Assembly: GCF_000276805.1 (NCBI RefSeq) | Contig: NZ_AKXQ01000018.1 | Span: forward strand, 1-64,000 | Source: Moritella dasanensis ArB 0140 | GTDB taxonomy: Bacteria > Pseudomonadota > Gammaproteobacteria > Enterobacterales > Moritellaceae | Length of the DNA stretch: 64,000 nucleotides | Direction of reading: 5' to 3' | In this document: positions 62,983 through 64,000 of the stretch, piece after piece | Numbering within the stretch: position 1 is the first letter of the stretch | How the letters are laid out: each line of letters begins with the position of its first letter | Program-made: the position numbers and the translations under genes | The notes under the pieces: generated by a model | Told to the model about the DNA's origin: nothing | What the model saw: only the letters and a program-made list of their open reading frames with translations | Databases searched by the model: none

Positions 62983-63019
62983 ATAGGCTGCGTTCACTGA
63001 TGTGGACACAGCCTATTTT
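62983..63019 (+). terminator. Terminator of the thi operon
   Basis: ATAGGCTG and CAGCCTAT pair exactly, with a partly paired loop, followed by TTTTAT. The T-run is short, so strength is moderate. Confidence 0.6.
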
Positions 63020-63065
63020 ATAAGAGCACTATCTTATAAGAACTCTATGTTACAAGAGCTCTATA
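63018..63065. repeat. Three imperfect 16-bp tandem repeats
   Basis: TTATAAGAGCACTATC, TTATAAGAACTCTATG and TTACAAGAGCTCTATA stand end to end just after the thi terminator. A looser fourth trace (GAGCTAATAGCACT) follows. Function unknown; slipped-strand origin is likely. Confidence 0.6.
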
Positions 63066-63100
63066 GTATTGAGCTAATAGCACTTATTATTGAATCATTA

Positions 63101-64000
63101 TTATTTTTCTACGTTTATCGCTGTTCTAGCGAAACGTTTAGTGAACAATTCAAGCGGTAATTTACACAGTAAAACACCAGCCGTTAGCATGATCATCATG
63201 ATCAATGATTCGTGACTAATCGTTCTGCCGTTAACCACACTGTCTAAGCCAAGTGCAATCACAGGGAATACTAAGAAACAGATAGATGCTTGGAATGGGC
63301 TTGCTACTTTATTTAATTGGAAGTAAGCCATGATGCCGCCAATACCTGCAATCGCACCAAGGTAAATAACCGATAACCAAGACGTTAATGTGAAAGTGCT
63401 AAAGTCAGGTTGTTCTACAAATGCGCCGACAACCAGTAACAGTACGGCAGCAACAAGACAAGGTAGTGCGTTATACGTTAATACATGAATACCCTGGCAG
63501 CGAGTTTGTACGCTGGTATAGATAGTTGCGTGCATGAATACCGCTAATACCAATGCACCAACACCGATAAGGCTACCGTTTGCGCTTACACCCATTTCAT
63601 TACTAATAATGGTAATCAAACTAAACAGGGCGATAGCAAGACCGGCGATTTGGTGGATGTGTACTTTTTGGCGATGCACTAATATTGCAAAACCTAACAC
63701 CACTACTGGCATAGTGGCAAAAATAATAGAAGCCAAACCTGATGAGATATATTGCTCACCAAAAATCATGAGGGTAAAAGGCGCAGCAAAATAAAACACA
63801 CTGATTAAGGCGAATTCAAGTTTCTTGCCTTTCGGGAACATCAGCGGGATCTTAAGCCAGCGCGCGGCTAAAATTAATAACGGTGCAGCCAGTGCAAAAC
63901 GTAAACCCGTTGCAGTAATAGGTGGTATTGAATGAACGGCAATTTCCATCGCCATCCAGGTTGTACCCCAGATCAAACATACAGAGGTAAATAATAATGT
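63101..64000 (-). CDS. EamA/DMT-superfamily transporter, 5' end beyond the window
   Basis: This drug/metabolite-type permease has two EamA repeats of about five helices each, here covering residues from TLLFTSVCLIWGTTWMAM to the C-terminal KRFARTAINVEK. The frame stays open to the window edge (codons for TLLFTSVC before the L at 63976), so the real start lies beyond base 64000. The WGTTW and ATGLRFALAAPLL motifs are typical of the first repeat. Substrate unknown. Confidence 0.85.
   Translation of the reverse strand, partial: TLLFTSVCLIWGTTWMAMEIAVHSIPPITATGLRFALAAPLLILAARWLKIPLMFPKGKKLEFALISVFYFAAPFTLMIFGEQYISSGLASIIFATMPVVVLGFAILVHRQKVHIHQIAGLAIALFSLITIISNEMGVSANGSLIGVGALVLAVFMHATIYTSVQTRCQGIHVLTYNALPCLVAAVLLLVVGAFVEQPDFSTFTLTSWLSVIYLGAIAGIGGIMAYFQLNKVASPFQASICFLVFPVIALGLDSVVNGRTISHESLIMMIMLTAGVLLCKLPLELFTKRFARTAINVEK

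Overview
The window comes from a marine, moderately AT-rich gammaproteobacterium. Its proteins read like those of Vibrio, Shewanella and Moritella, and the torECA operon, the Vibrio-type tRNA/secE locus and the fused thi genes make a Moritella-like organism my best guess; the genus is inference, since no 16S gene is present. Almost everything is chromosomal housekeeping. I see no insertion sequence, prophage, CRISPR array or rRNA gene.

Layout. 1-361 holds stacked terminator hairpins. 362-9350 is a tightly coupled recC-recB-recD operon. 9537-15648 carries a DAACS symporter, miaA, asnC, a Cys/Met-metabolism PLP enzyme and a DUF342/FapA-like protein. 16132-23708 carries rplY, a methyltransferase, a SirB2-like membrane protein, a ScsB/DsbD-like reductase, a YgbA-family protein, an SDR-type protein, an unrecognised acidic protein and topB. 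23835-29918 is a periplasmic molybdoenzyme block: msrPQ (methionine sulfoxide repair) followed by torECA (TMAO respiration). 30080-42948 mixes yaeQ, a YedI-like protein, a DEAD-box helicase, a degenerate hybrid histidine kinase, a 48-residue protein, a lysoplasmalogenase-like protein, a MOSC/flavin-reductase/ferredoxin fusion, glpX, a Trp-type DAHP synthase, a GNAT protein, murB and birA.

43049-56121 is the transcription/translation superlocus: tRNA-Thr, -Tyr, -Gly and -Thr, then a decayed tRNA-Trp, secE, nusG, rplKA, rplJL and rpoBC. tufB, which normally sits in this cluster, is missing. 56159-62976 is a TPP-riboswitch-controlled thiamin operon, thiC-thi(D)E-thiF-thiS-thiG-thiH. The window ends inside an EamA transporter gene.

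The most interesting points are: a hybrid sensor kinase that has lost both its phospho-accepting His (now Asn) and its receiver Asp (now Gln); a decaying tRNA-Trp whose anticodon loop reads CUA, at a locus that has lost tufB; six 10-bp-phased decamers upstream of torECA; a 31-residue segment replacing 5 residues in RpoC; a ThiD-like domain without its catalytic motifs fused to an intact ThiE; and a 48-residue gene with a strong Shine-Dalgarno site.
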